A stretch of DNA of 23,394 bases, taken from the NCBI GenBank assembly GCA_030432775.1, contig JAUILO010000015.1, positions 1-23,394 of the forward strand. The letters are read 5' to 3'. Origin of the DNA: Alphaproteobacteria bacterium. GTDB lineage: Bacteria > Pseudomonadota > Alphaproteobacteria > Micavibrionales > Micavibrionaceae. This document shows positions 15,742 to 23,278 of the stretch, in pieces. The translations under genes were made by a program, and so were the position numbers. The first letter of the stretch is position 1, and each line of letters begins with the position of its first letter. The notes below the pieces were generated by a model. The model did not search any database, was not told the DNA's origin, and saw only the letters and a list, made by a program, of their open reading frames with translations.

Positions 15742-17094
15742 CTATCGAACCGCACTGATTAATGTGTCGAACATGTCATCAACTGCGCTTAGGACTTGCG
15801 CCGCCGATGAATAAGCTTGCTGGGCAACAATCATTTTGTTGAATTCGTCTGATGTATCAACAGTTGATAGCTCCAGTGATGTGGCCGAGATCGAACCCGC
15901 ATTTCCTTCGCCCGGCAGGCGTAAGTTTAGGTTGCCGGCACGTTCGTTTTCATCGTAAACCGTGCCGCTTACATTCGTTAGACCGCTAGAGTTCGGGAAT
16001 GTTGCAATTGGAATTTGATAGATCGGACGACGAACGCCGTTATCAAAAACTGCAGTGACCAGACCTGTATCATCAATTTCAACGCCGCTTAGCTGGCCAA
16101 AACGTACGCCATCTTGCTCGATGCTAGAAATTTCAATGTCCGGATCACTGGTGTTGGAGGCAAATTGTGTCAGGCCATCAAACTGTCCTTGTGTACCAAG
16201 ATCCAGCTCGAAAGTGACATCAGAAGCACCTGTGCTGGTGCTAAGGCCTGTGATGCTGATATCAAATGGCTCAGCGGCGCTATAGACGATTGTGCCTGTA
16301 CCATCATCAATACCGATTTCATTGATAGATCCATCGCCGTTAAAGGTAATGATCTGTGTCGCTGGTGATAATGTGCCTGTATCACCGGAATCGCTGCCAA
16401 GGCTAGTTTGATATGGGTTGCTGTATGATACTTCCCATTCGTTACTGTCTAGCTTGCGCCATGTTTGTTCAACAGTGTGACTGACGCCAAGATCATCAAA
16501 TATCTCTATGGCTGTGACGTATTCAGGATCGCCAACACCGGTGTAGATATCACTATCTGCCGGAAGGTTGATATCCATTTCAACTTCTGTTGTCGCCCCT
16601 GCTGTACCGCTTATCGCGTTTAGGTCGATGGGTTCGAGGCTGTTAAGATCGCTGCTATTGGCGGCTGTGACATCGCCTGAATCGTCAGTGGCCTGACCAA
16701 GCAGGATCATGCCTTCGTTATTCACCAACAGACCGTCTTCATTGGTCGAGAAATCGCCATTTCTTGTATACATATATCCAGAAGGCTGGCTTTCCGGGTC
16801 ATCAGTCACGACAAAGAAACCATCGCCGTTAATCGCGATATTGGTTGAAACACCTGTATTTTCGATTAAGCCCTGTTCCTCGATATTCTGGCTTGTGGTG
16901 TATGTGACGCCGCCACCGACTTGGTTGAGTGACGATGAACCGCTGGAACCTGTCACAAGAGATTCAAATGTCACATCGCGCTTTTTATAGGCGGTCGTAT
17001 CCGCATTAGCGATGTTTTCTGATACTGCGGCAATGGAGGCACTTTGCGCCTTAAGGCCGGATACTGCCGAGTTGAGTGCGCTTCCTAAGCTCAT
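15742..17094 (-). CDS. flgE: Flagellar hook protein FlgE
   Basis: The 450-residue protein has the rod/hook N-terminal motif (ALNSAVSGLKAQSASIAAVS with SENIANADTTAYKK), the FlgE-type segment NIAINGDGFFVV (about 85-96), a YTRNGDFSTNEDGLLVN segment, and a C-terminal D0 helix (FNKMIVAQQAYSSAAQVLSA, then MFDTLISAVR). It assembles the curved hook that joins rod and filament. It is longer than E. coli FlgE (402), the extra length lying in the Asp/Gly/Thr-rich middle domain. AGGAG stands seven bases before the ATG. It follows flgD by 12 bases and is followed by two small coupled genes. Confidence 0.94.
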   Translation of the reverse strand: MSLGSALNSAVSGLKAQSASIAAVSENIANADTTAYKKRDVTFESLVTGSSGSSSLNQVGGGVTYTTSQNIEEQGLIENTGVSTNIAINGDGFFVVTDDPESQPSGYMYTRNGDFSTNEDGLLVNNEGMILLGQATDDSGDVTAANSSDLNSLEPIDLNAISGTAGATTEVEMDINLPADSDIYTGVGDPEYVTAIEIFDDLGVSHTVEQTWRKLDSNEWEVSYSNPYQTSLGSDSGDTGTLSPATQIITFNGDGSINEIGIDDGTGTIVYSAAEPFDISITGLSTSTGASDVTFELDLGTQGQFDGLTQFASNTSDPDIEISSIEQDGVRFGQLSGVEIDDTGLVTAVFDNGVRRPIYQIPIATFPNSSGLTNVSGTVYDENERAGNLNLRLPGEGNAGSISATSLELSTVDTSDEFNKMIVAQQAYSSAAQVLSAVDDMFDTLISAVR

Positions 17095-17106
17095 GATAAT
17101 ACTCCT

Positions 17107-17808
17107 TTATTCTTCTGTGCTTGTTGTTTGGGTGTTGATGAGTTTCAAAATGTCGGATGAACGGAATGACACTGAACCTGCGGTGAGGTAAGTGGCTGTG
17201 TCGTCTGTCCAGACGCCGTCAACGGTGACATATGAGGTTGTTTCTGCGTTAAGCTGGTTACCATCGGCATCTTTTGCGTTGATGCTCAGGTAAAGCTGAC
17301 TGCCTTCGCTCAGCTCAGCCAGTGTGCTATCCAGTGTAAAATCATGAACGCCTGTCACGGTGCTCCCTGTGGTCTCGTAAACAGAGTCGCCGTTTTCGTC
17401 GACAACACTTAAGATCACTTCATCGGCATCGCCTTCAACGCTGTATGCCCAGGCGGCTTCGCCATCTTGTACGACTGAAATATTGGTTGAAATTTCAACA
17501 TCTTCACCAATGTATGAAATGAGATCTGTCGCAGCAGATGAGGCGAGTAGATCATTGGCGATGACAAGCTGTTCGTTTGTCTCAATGTTTTGCTCTAACA
17601 TAGAGTAACGGGTTAACTGTGCGGTCCACTCATCGGTATCCATCGGGTCTAAAGGGTTTTGGTTCTCTAGCTGTGTGACAAGAATATCCAGAAAATCGAT
17701 TTTTTGCTGTTCTGCATCTTCGGCAGCGGCCTCGGCTGCCGTTTGATCTGTTGTTGTCTGGGACGAGGTAATAATCGTCTGCGAACTTAATGATGAAAGA
17801 CTTGTCAT
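17107..17808 (-). CDS. flgD: Flagellar hook assembly scaffold protein FlgD
   Basis: With the ATG at 17806-17808 (GGAGT Shine-Dalgarno close upstream) the protein is 233 residues. The N-terminal region has the diagnostic FlgD segment FLDILVTQLENQNPLDPMDT followed by EWTAQLTRYSMLEQ (about 38-72). An Ig-like/FlgD-tudor region follows (about 90-215). FlgD caps the growing hook and lets FlgE subunits polymerise. It is the first gene of the - strand hook operon. A Ser/Thr/Gln-rich N-terminus and an Ala/Glu run precede the conserved segment. Its upstream region is shared with the divergent flagellin gene. Confidence 0.92.
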   Translation of the reverse strand: MTSLSSLSSQTIITSSQTTTDQTAAEAAAEDAEQQKIDFLDILVTQLENQNPLDPMDTDEWTAQLTRYSMLEQNIETNEQLVIANDLLASSAATDLISYIGEDVEISTNISVVQDGEAAWAYSVEGDADEVILSVVDENGDSVYETTGSTVTGVHDFTLDSTLAELSEGSQLYLSINAKDADGNQLNAETTSYVTVDGVWTDDTATYLTAGSVSFRSSDILKLINTQTTSTEE

Positions 17809-17880
17809 TTTGTTACTCCATATCCGTGGCCTGTATGTGGCCAATCTGAGCGGCTCATCTGTGCCGGCTTACATAGTTTC

Positions 17881-17909
17881 CACGTGGCAAGAGGCGGATA
17901 TGGGGCGAA
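17881..17909 (-). promoter_or_regulatory. Mirrored flagellar promoter-region element, hook-operon copy
   Basis: Read on the - strand the element begins TTCGCCCCAT, then CGCCTC and TGC, and ends in an ACG-type segment. It aligns with the + strand element at 18015-18043 at about 24 positions with two single-base gaps. It lies about 72 bases before the flgD start, with an A-rich tract immediately upstream. Confidence 0.45.
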
Positions 17910-18014
17910 GTTTTTTTAATTTTTTATTTTATCGTTACTTATCAGTTGGTTGGATGCTTTGTCTTTGGGCTCTGGCGACGACAATGTGACGGGATGAAAA
18001 TTATTTTTATTTTT

Positions 18015-18043
18015 TTCGCCCCATTTCGCCTCGTGCTTACGAG
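18015..18043 (+). promoter_or_regulatory. Mirrored flagellar promoter-region element, flagellin copy
   Basis: TTCGCCCCATTTCGCC is followed by CTCGTGCTTACGAG, which itself can form a 5-bp hairpin. The element matches the - strand copy facing flgD, lies about 84 bases before the flagellin start and has a T-rich tract immediately upstream. It may be a shared activator site or promoter. Confidence 0.45.
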
Positions 18044-18075
18044 TAAAGAGTGAACCGCTTATAAAAAGAGGTTTG

Positions 18076-18096
18076 CTTCCGACAGAAAGACGGAAG
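18076..18096 (+). promoter_or_regulatory. Hairpin in flagellin mRNA leader
   Basis: CTTCCG and CGGAAG form a 6-bp perfect stem with a 9-base loop (ACAGAAAGA), ending about 20 bases before the AAGGA Shine-Dalgarno. In Caulobacter the flagellin leader is the target of the post-transcriptional regulator FlbT; an analogous role here is inference. Confidence 0.4.
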
Positions 18097-18127
18097 GTCA
18101 TGAAGGTACAATGGAAAGGAAATCGTT

Positions 18128-19411
18128 ATGCCAACAATCGCAAATAATAGTGCTGCAAACGTAGCGCTGCTTAATCTGAATAGAAATACGGAGGCACAGC
18201 AGACATATCTTGCGGAGTTATCCAGTGGATCACGTATTAATCAGTCTTCTGATGATGCGGCGGGCCTTGCTGTATCTGATCAGCTCCAGGCCGATATTGT
18301 GACATTGGAGCAATCCGGAAGAAATACGCAGCAAGGGCAGGCATTATTGCAGACTGCTGATGGTGCGCTATCTCGTGTGTCTGATATTCTGCAACGTCAA
18401 CAATCTCTGATCACTCAATATAATGGTGGTACGCTTGATGCGACATCTCGAAGCTTTATCGAGGAAGAATATCAGGCTTTAAGTGATCAGATCGATTTGA
18501 TCGTATCTTCAACCACATTTAATGATGTGAATCTGATTGACGGTAGCTACGACCAAAGCTTCCTTGTGGGTACAACTTCGGATGATACTATTCAGGTTGA
18601 TTTATCAAGTGTGAACGTCACTTCGGACGCATTAGGCTTGCCTGATACGTTAACCCAGATTGGTGATGCAAGTATCTTTACATCTAGTCTGCAAACAGCT
18701 TCCGGAGCGGCCACAGCAAGTACGACAATTGCTGATCTTACCGGTGGTATTAGCGGCGCGGAAACTGGCGATAGTTTTGATCTGACTGCTACTGGTCTGA
18801 CATTATCAAATAACACAATCAGTCTAGAACCAACACAAACTGTTGGCGGCCTCGTTGCCGAAATTAATGCGATTGTGGATGATGAAGGTGCGCAGGTTTT
18901 TGTCGCAAATCTATCTGATGATGGTGAGCTGACAATTACACTTGCTGATTCAACCCGCATTCAATCTGGCGGTGACATAAGCGCGGTAGGAATAGCGTTT
19001 GATGATGCTGATTCAGGTGGCGAGCTGACAGTAACAGCAACGACAATTGACCGGGCCGGGAGTGATGGTATTCGTGATGATTTGACCGTAGCGAGTACTG
19101 TTTTGGTTGATGCAACAGATGCCGGGCTGGACTCACTTCAAGATGATCTGACCGTGATTGGTGATGCGATCTCCGCACTATCAACAGCCAGATCAACAGT
19201 CGGCGCATTTACCTCAAGACTTGAATCACAGGCTGAAAATATTGATACGCAAATCCTGAACTTGACGGAAGCGCGTTCATCTATTGTTGACGCTGATATC
19301 GCAGAGTCACAAACAAACTTTTCTAACGCTCAAGTTTTAACGGAAGCTGCCACAGCGGCATTGGCACAAGCCAATGAGCTTAATGCATCTTTGTTAACAC
19401 TTCTTCGTTAG
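18128..19411 (+). CDS. fliC: Flagellin, the filament subunit
   Basis: The 427-residue protein has a conserved flagellin N-terminal D0/D1 region (about 1-140; LSSGSRINQSSDDAAGLAVS and TFNDVNLIDGS). The variable middle domain (about 150-325) is rich in Asp, Thr and Gly. The conserved C-terminal region (about 335-427) includes FTSRLESQAENIDTQ, ARSSIVDADIAES and a final LLTLLR. A flagellin hook-IN-type motif occurs near 236-272 (TQTVGGLVAEINAIVDDEGA, then DGELTITL). AAGGA stands seven bases before the ATG. It is transcribed divergently from the hook operon and ends at its own terminator, so it can be made in larger amount than fliD. There is no Cys, as expected for an exported filament protein. 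Confidence 0.95.
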   Translation: MPTIANNSAANVALLNLNRNTEAQQTYLAELSSGSRINQSSDDAAGLAVSDQLQADIVTLEQSGRNTQQGQALLQTADGALSRVSDILQRQQSLITQYNGGTLDATSRSFIEEEYQALSDQIDLIVSSTTFNDVNLIDGSYDQSFLVGTTSDDTIQVDLSSVNVTSDALGLPDTLTQIGDASIFTSSLQTASGAATASTTIADLTGGISGAETGDSFDLTATGLTLSNNTISLEPTQTVGGLVAEINAIVDDEGAQVFVANLSDDGELTITLADSTRIQSGGDISAVGIAFDDADSGGELTVTATTIDRAGSDGIRDDLTVASTVLVDATDAGLDSLQDDLTVIGDAISALSTARSTVGAFTSRLESQAENIDTQILNLTEARSSIVDADIAESQTNFSNAQVLTEAATAALAQANELNASLLTLLR

Positions 19412-19426
19412 ACACGCTACAGGAGG

Positions 19427-19449
19427 CTTTACCTTTCCTAGGGGTAAAG
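19427..19449 (+). other. Small hairpin after flagellin stop
   Basis: CTTTACC and GGTAAAG form a 7-bp stem just after the flagellin stop codon, before the main terminator. It may protect the mRNA 3' end or help transcription pausing. Confidence 0.35.
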
Positions 19450-19454
19450 TTATC

Positions 19455-19498
19455 GGGGAATGAGGGGAGCTTGCCTCCGGCTCCCTTCCCCACTTTTT
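19455..19498 (+). terminator. Rho-independent terminator of flagellin gene
   Basis: A two-part stem, GGGGAA with TTCCCC outside and GGGAGC with GCTCCC inside (4-base bulge, 9-base loop), is followed by a five-T run at 19494-19498. It separates highly expressed flagellin from fliD. Confidence 0.85.
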
Positions 19499-19532
19499 AA
19501 AAAGCTTTATAGATAAGTGAGAGTTAACCTTA

Positions 19533-21233
19533 ATGAGCAGTGATATTTCAGTCGGCACCGCCGTACAATCAGGAAGCACCACCATTGTAACCGGAACAAT
19601 ATCCGGTTTGCAGACAGACCAGCTCATTGAAAATGCTGTATCCGCCAATAATGAAAAAGCCGACCTTATTGACGTCGATATCTCGGAAAATGCAGATATA
19701 ATCTCTGCGTATGACGAGTTATACACGCTAAGCGATGCTCTCCAAACAAGTCTTGAATCCCTGAAAAGTGTTACAGGTTTTTCCGGCGATAGTAATGTTT
19801 TTTCCAATAAATCAGGAACAATCAGTTCAAACGGCACAAACCCGGATGGCCTGATTTCTGTGAACATTGATAGTGATGCGGCCATAGGCGAGAATGTGAT
19901 CGTCGTAGAGCAAATTGCCAAGGCCTTTAGCATAACTAGTACGGATGTAATGGATAAAGATGCTGAATTATCCACGACGGGTAGCTTTGAAATCGGGCTG
20001 TCCGGTTATGATGCCGCCACCATAGATGTCACAACAGATATGTCCTTACAGGATATTGCCGATCAAATTAATGACAGTAGCGAAATATCAGGCGTTGAAG
20101 CCTCGATTTTGAAAGTATCGGAGAGCGAATATCAATTGGTGCTGACCGGCACGCAAACAAATAAGGATATTACGGTTACGACATTGTCCGGCAGTATTTT
20201 ACAGGATTTGGGTATTGTCGATGGGTCAGATCTGTTCGTCGAAGACCAGATTGTGCAAGAAGCCCAAGGATCAAGGGTCTTGTTAAATGGAACAACTATT
20301 ACCCGTGACGATAATTTGTATGATGATTTGATCGAAGGGGTGGAAATCAATTTGCTCGGCGCAGATGAGGGGACGGAAATTACCCTGAATATCAATGCCG
20401 ACACAAGTGGAGCCAAGACAGCAATAGAAGACTTCATCGAAGCCTATAATGCTTTGCGTGATTTTTTGGTTTTAAACCAAACGGTAGAAAGTGATGGTTC
20501 TATTCCTGATGATGCGTATTTATATGGCGAACCTGCGATTGATACAATGGCTTTTGAGTTATCATCCGTCTTGGGCTCGGCCTTTGGCGAGGATGGTTCG
20601 GCGGCATCAACTTTGCGGGATATCGGCATTGTCTTTGATGATGAAAACCGTCTGGAAATTGATGATGAGACCTTGCTTGATAGTGCATTGATTAATAATT
20701 TTGATGATATTAGCGCGCTTTTTTCTTCGTCTTTTACCACCAGCAGTTCCGAACTTGGTTTGATCAGCAATACCTCGACACAAGGGGATCTGGCCTTTGA
20801 TCTGGTGATTGATATTGATGAGGAAACCGGAGAAATATTATCTGCGCTGGTTAATGGCAGTGCGAGCGGCTTTGAAGTGAGCGGCGCCAGCATAATTGGC
20901 AAGGAAGGCACAATTTATGAAGGTCTGCGCTTTGCCTTTGCCGGTGATGAGGATGAAACAGTTTCGGTGAAGATAGGCAGCGGCATGGCCGATAAATTAT
21001 ATAATTATGTCGATCAATATACGAACCCGACCGACGGGTTAATTCAAACAGAGTCCCAGAAATTGCAAAGCGAAAATGATGCGCTGGAAACAGAAGCCGA
21101 AGAAATTCGCGCACGCGGTGAGGAAATTCGGGAACAACAAATAGAGAAATATTCAAAGATGGAATCTGATCTTGCATTGATTGAATCCTTGCGAAATACG
21201 CTGAGTGCTTTGCTGGGAACAGATGACGATTAA
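19533..21233 (+). CDS. fliD: Flagellar filament cap protein FliD (HAP2)
   Basis: The 566-residue protein has a FliD N-terminal region (ISGLQTDQLIENAVSANNEK, about 23-42, then a helical D0/D1 segment). A flagellin hook-IN-type motif follows near 168-206 (TDMSLQDIADQINDSSEISG, then YQLVLTGTQ). The C-terminal FliD region is present (TAIEDFIEAYNALRDFLVLN, and a long charged coiled coil in the last 65 residues). FliD caps the filament and folds incoming flagellin. Only a weak Shine-Dalgarno (GTGAGAG, about 11 bases upstream) precedes the ATG, consistent with a low requirement for this protein. It lies between the flagellin terminator and fliS. The acidic GTDDD C-terminus is unusual. Confidence 0.93.
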   Translation: MSSDISVGTAVQSGSTTIVTGTISGLQTDQLIENAVSANNEKADLIDVDISENADIISAYDELYTLSDALQTSLESLKSVTGFSGDSNVFSNKSGTISSNGTNPDGLISVNIDSDAAIGENVIVVEQIAKAFSITSTDVMDKDAELSTTGSFEIGLSGYDAATIDVTTDMSLQDIADQINDSSEISGVEASILKVSESEYQLVLTGTQTNKDITVTTLSGSILQDLGIVDGSDLFVEDQIVQEAQGSRVLLNGTTITRDDNLYDDLIEGVEINLLGADEGTEITLNINADTSGAKTAIEDFIEAYNALRDFLVLNQTVESDGSIPDDAYLYGEPAIDTMAFELSSVLGSAFGEDGSAASTLRDIGIVFDDENRLEIDDETLLDSALINNFDDISALFSSSFTTSSSELGLISNTSTQGDLAFDLVIDIDEETGEILSALVNGSASGFEVSGASIIGKEGTIYEGLRFAFAGDEDETVSVKIGSGMADKLYNYVDQYTNPTDGLIQTESQKLQSENDALETEAEEIRARGEEIREQQIEKYSKMESDLALIESLRNTLSALLGTDDD

Positions 21234-21280
21234 AAAAACAATGTGGCCTAACAATGGCTGGGAAAGCGAAAGGGCAATAA

Positions 21281-21700
21281 ATGTCAAAACAATATCAAGA
21301 TGCAGCGACAGCTTATCAAGATGCATACGTTAGTAATATGAGCGGTTTTGAAATCGTTGTTGAATTATATAAAGGTATTAGCAAAAACATCCTTCTGGCT
21401 AAAAAGTCTTATGAGTCAGAAAAACTGGATGAGATGTGTAAGTATATCGAGAAAACCAATAAGATTCTCATTGCCTTGCAATCTCATCTTAATCACGACA
21501 AAGGCGGCGAAGCTGCCGTTTATCTGAATAATTTCTACAACGGAATTTTCGTATCGCTTTCAAAGGTTTTATCTCAACCCAAACCGGCGGAGGCATTTGA
21601 CCACATTCTAAATACTGTCCAGCCAGTTTATGAAATCTGGTGCAGGCACGCTGATACACGCAAAGAAAGCGATAAAAAATCAGCGGAAAACACAACATAG
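21281..21700 (+). CDS. fliS: Flagellin export chaperone FliS
   Basis: The 139-residue helical protein shows the FliS pattern: an N-terminal YQDAATAYQDAYVSN segment, ELYKGISKNILLAKKS, and a central IEKTNKILIALQSHLNHDKG that matches the family 'I-xKA-x-I-xxL-xxSLD-x-x-x-GG-x-A' pattern with changes. FliS binds the C-terminal helix of flagellin in the cytoplasm and prevents premature polymerisation. An AAAGGG Shine-Dalgarno lies six bases before the ATG. It follows fliD by 47 bases, the usual fliD-fliS order. A charged Lys/Glu/Ser tail extends past the normal end of the fold. Confidence 0.88.
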   Translation: MSKQYQDAATAYQDAYVSNMSGFEIVVELYKGISKNILLAKKSYESEKLDEMCKYIEKTNKILIALQSHLNHDKGGEAAVYLNNFYNGIFVSLSKVLSQPKPAEAFDHILNTVQPVYEIWCRHADTRKESDKKSAENTT

Positions 21701-21733
21701 TTTAATTATGGCTTGGCAGGACGCGAAGCATCA

Positions 21734-22393
21734 ATGAAAAGAATTTCTGATACTCTGGGAGCATTCACTTTGTCAGAAAATAATCAAACAGATGCGCAAA
21801 CAGCCGATAAGGCTAGTGACGAAGATCTCGTGCGCGCTATTCGTGACGGAGACAAACATTCTTATAGCATTCTTGTTGAACGGTATCTGGATAAGATATG
21901 GCGACTTGCGATGTCAATTTTAACCAACGAGCAAGAGGCCGAAGACGCCGTACAAGATGTGTTTTTGATGCTCTGGCAATCGCTGGATAAGTGGGACCCG
22001 GACGGCGCGGCGAAGTTCTCGACCTGGATTTATCGTGTGTCCTTTAACAAATGCATAGACATTAAACGCAAGCGTAGACCATCGAGTGATATTGAAGATA
22101 TGCAAATCTCGACAGGGGATAAAACGGCTTATCAACAAACACTGGATCATCAATTATCAGATAAATTATCAATAATATTAGAGACTTTGCCCGAAGCGCA
22201 GCGCAGCGCTCTATTGTTGTTCTATTATGAAGAGTTGAGTGTCGAAGAGATTTGCTCTAAACTCTCCCGCAGTGAGCAAAGTGTCAGATCTTTGCTGAAG
22301 CGAGGCCGCGCAACTTTAAAAGAGAAGCTACAATATGACCAAGCCTTTCAATCTTGGGATATTTCAGGACTATCTGAACATTTATGGCGCTGA
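21734..22393 (+). CDS. ECF-type RNA polymerase sigma factor, module 1
   Basis: With the ATG at 21734 the protein has 219 residues. An in-frame TTG seven codons upstream is possible but has no better ribosome site. Sigma region 2 spans about 29-112, with DEDLVRAIRDGD, the core-binding helix EAEDAVQDVFLMLWQ and the -10 recognition region STWIYRVSFNKCIDIKRKRR. Region 4 spans about 145-200, with LPEAQRSALLLFYYEELSVE and the helix-turn-helix ICSKLSRSEQSVRSLLKRGR. Regions 1.1 and 3 are absent, so it is an ECF sigma. An unusual 19-residue tail after region 4 arises where the downstream small gene overlaps by 59 bases. It starts 33 bases after fliS on the same strand. The partner is probably the overlapping YGADLSRWP protein. 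Confidence 0.9.
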   Translation: MKRISDTLGAFTLSENNQTDAQTADKASDEDLVRAIRDGDKHSYSILVERYLDKIWRLAMSILTNEQEAEDAVQDVFLMLWQSLDKWDPDGAAKFSTWIYRVSFNKCIDIKRKRRPSSDIEDMQISTGDKTAYQQTLDHQLSDKLSIILETLPEAQRSALLLFYYEELSVEEICSKLSRSEQSVRSLLKRGRATLKEKLQYDQAFQSWDISGLSEHLWR

Positions 22394-22571
22394 TTTATCG
22401 CGGTGGCCGGACGAATTTGTGCAACCTGCGCAAGATATTCTCAAAACATCAAAAGAGGCACAGGATTTATATGTTGATGCCTTGAAATTAGATCAATTAT
22501 TTCAGGAAAATAGTTCTGAAACAGCGCCAAAAGGCTTGCTGGATAAAGTTTTAGCCAATACTGATAAATGA
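22335..22571 (+). CDS. Small YGADLSRWP-motif protein, putative sigma-associated regulator, module 1
   Basis: This 78-residue product starts inside the sigma gene (59-base overlap, different frame) and carries IYGADLSRWPDEF at about residues 16-28. Helical sequence follows, with AQDILKTSKEAQDLYVDALK and a C-terminal LLDKVLANTDK. There is no membrane segment. The same motif recurs in the small protein after the second sigma gene in this window. I recall small proteins of this kind following ECF sigma genes in Alphaproteobacteria, but no established function. By position it may be a soluble anti-sigma or modulator; the sequence alone does not prove this. Translation is probably coupled to the sigma gene. 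Confidence 0.7.
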   Translation: MTKPFNLGIFQDYLNIYGADLSRWPDEFVQPAQDILKTSKEAQDLYVDALKLDQLFQENSSETAPKGLLDKVLANTDK

Positions 22572-22678
22572 TTACGGTTTTTTAGCAAAAAAACGACAGA
22601 ATTATTCTGGAAATGCGTCTAAAGTAATGGGTAGCGGTTATTTGTATCTCTGGGGGGAGATGCGATAGAGATTAGTTG

Positions 22679-23278
22679 ATGAATACAGGCAAGAAAAACC
22701 GCGACGATGAAACGCTTATGACTCTTATTGCTGGTGGCGATAAGAAGGCGTTTGAAGAACTTTTCGATCGTGAAGTATTGGGGGTTTATAAGGTGGCGTA
22801 TATTTACATGAAGGATAAGGCTCTGGCCGAGGATATAGCTCAAGAAGCTTTTTCGCGTCTATGGGTTCATGCATCCAAATGGCGCGCCGAAGCCAAGATT
22901 AAAACATGGCTGGTGCGTGTCACAAAAAACCTTTCCATTGATTATCTACGTAAGAAAAAGAGCGATTTGAAAAAGGTCGGAGACCTGTTTCATAGTCATT
23001 CTATTCATGAGACCGGCGATGCCGATGATGCGCATATCAAAGAGTTAGAAGAAGACCGCGTTAAAGAAGTTATGAAAGATGCAGTTTATTCATTACCTGA
23101 GCGACAACGAGAGGCTCTGACACTCGTTTATTATATGAACCTATCTGGAGCGGAAGCTTCGGGGGTCATGGACTTGACGGTTAGTGCCTTTGAATCTCTA
23201 CTCGCACGTGGCAGAAGAAATCTGCGCAAGAGATTATCCGGGCAGAGGATCGAACTAATGGAGATCGTTAATGATTAA
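22679..23278 (+). CDS. ECF-type RNA polymerase sigma factor, module 2
   Basis: With the ATG at 22679 the protein has 199 residues; a TTG directly upstream is unlikely to be used. Sigma region 2 (about 10-92) includes ETLMTLIAGGDKKAFEELFD, the core-binding ALAEDIAQEAFSRLW and TWLVRVTKNLSIDYLRKKK. Region 4 (about 135-187) includes LPERQREALTLVYYMNLSGA and the helix-turn-helix ASGVMDLTVSAFESLLARGR. Regions 1.1 and 3 are missing, as expected for an ECF sigma. The closest upstream purine stretch is TAGAG, with a GGGGGGAG further away. The linker contains HSHSIHETGDADDAH, which is His/Asp-rich. Its stop overlaps the start of the next small gene by eight bases. It is clearly diverged from the first sigma factor. 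Confidence 0.9.
   Translation: MNTGKKNRDDETLMTLIAGGDKKAFEELFDREVLGVYKVAYIYMKDKALAEDIAQEAFSRLWVHASKWRAEAKIKTWLVRVTKNLSIDYLRKKKSDLKKVGDLFHSHSIHETGDADDAHIKELEEDRVKEVMKDAVYSLPERQREALTLVYYMNLSGAEASGVMDLTVSAFESLLARGRRNLRKRLSGQRIELMEIVND

Larger units (their letters stand above)
17809..18127. other. Divergent regulatory region between flgD operon and flagellin gene
   Basis: This 319-base stretch has no credible gene. It holds two AT-rich tracts (about 17910-17932 and 17996-18016), each next to one copy of a mirrored GC-rich element, and a hairpin in the flagellin leader. I searched by eye for sigma-54 (GG-N10-GC) and sigma-28 (TAAA-N15-GCCGATAA) promoters and found no convincing match. Confidence 0.6.

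Noticed and set aside
17916..18101. 61-codon - strand frame in the flgD/flagellin intergenic region
   Set aside because: It spans the mirrored regulatory element and AT tracts, has no convincing ribosome site and reads as low-complexity Lys/Asn sequence.
22572..22678. Autoregulatory ECF promoter before the second sigma gene (CGTCTAA near 22616)
   Set aside because: The -10-like CGTC is present, but no GAAC/TGAAAC-type -35 lies at the required 16-17 base spacing.
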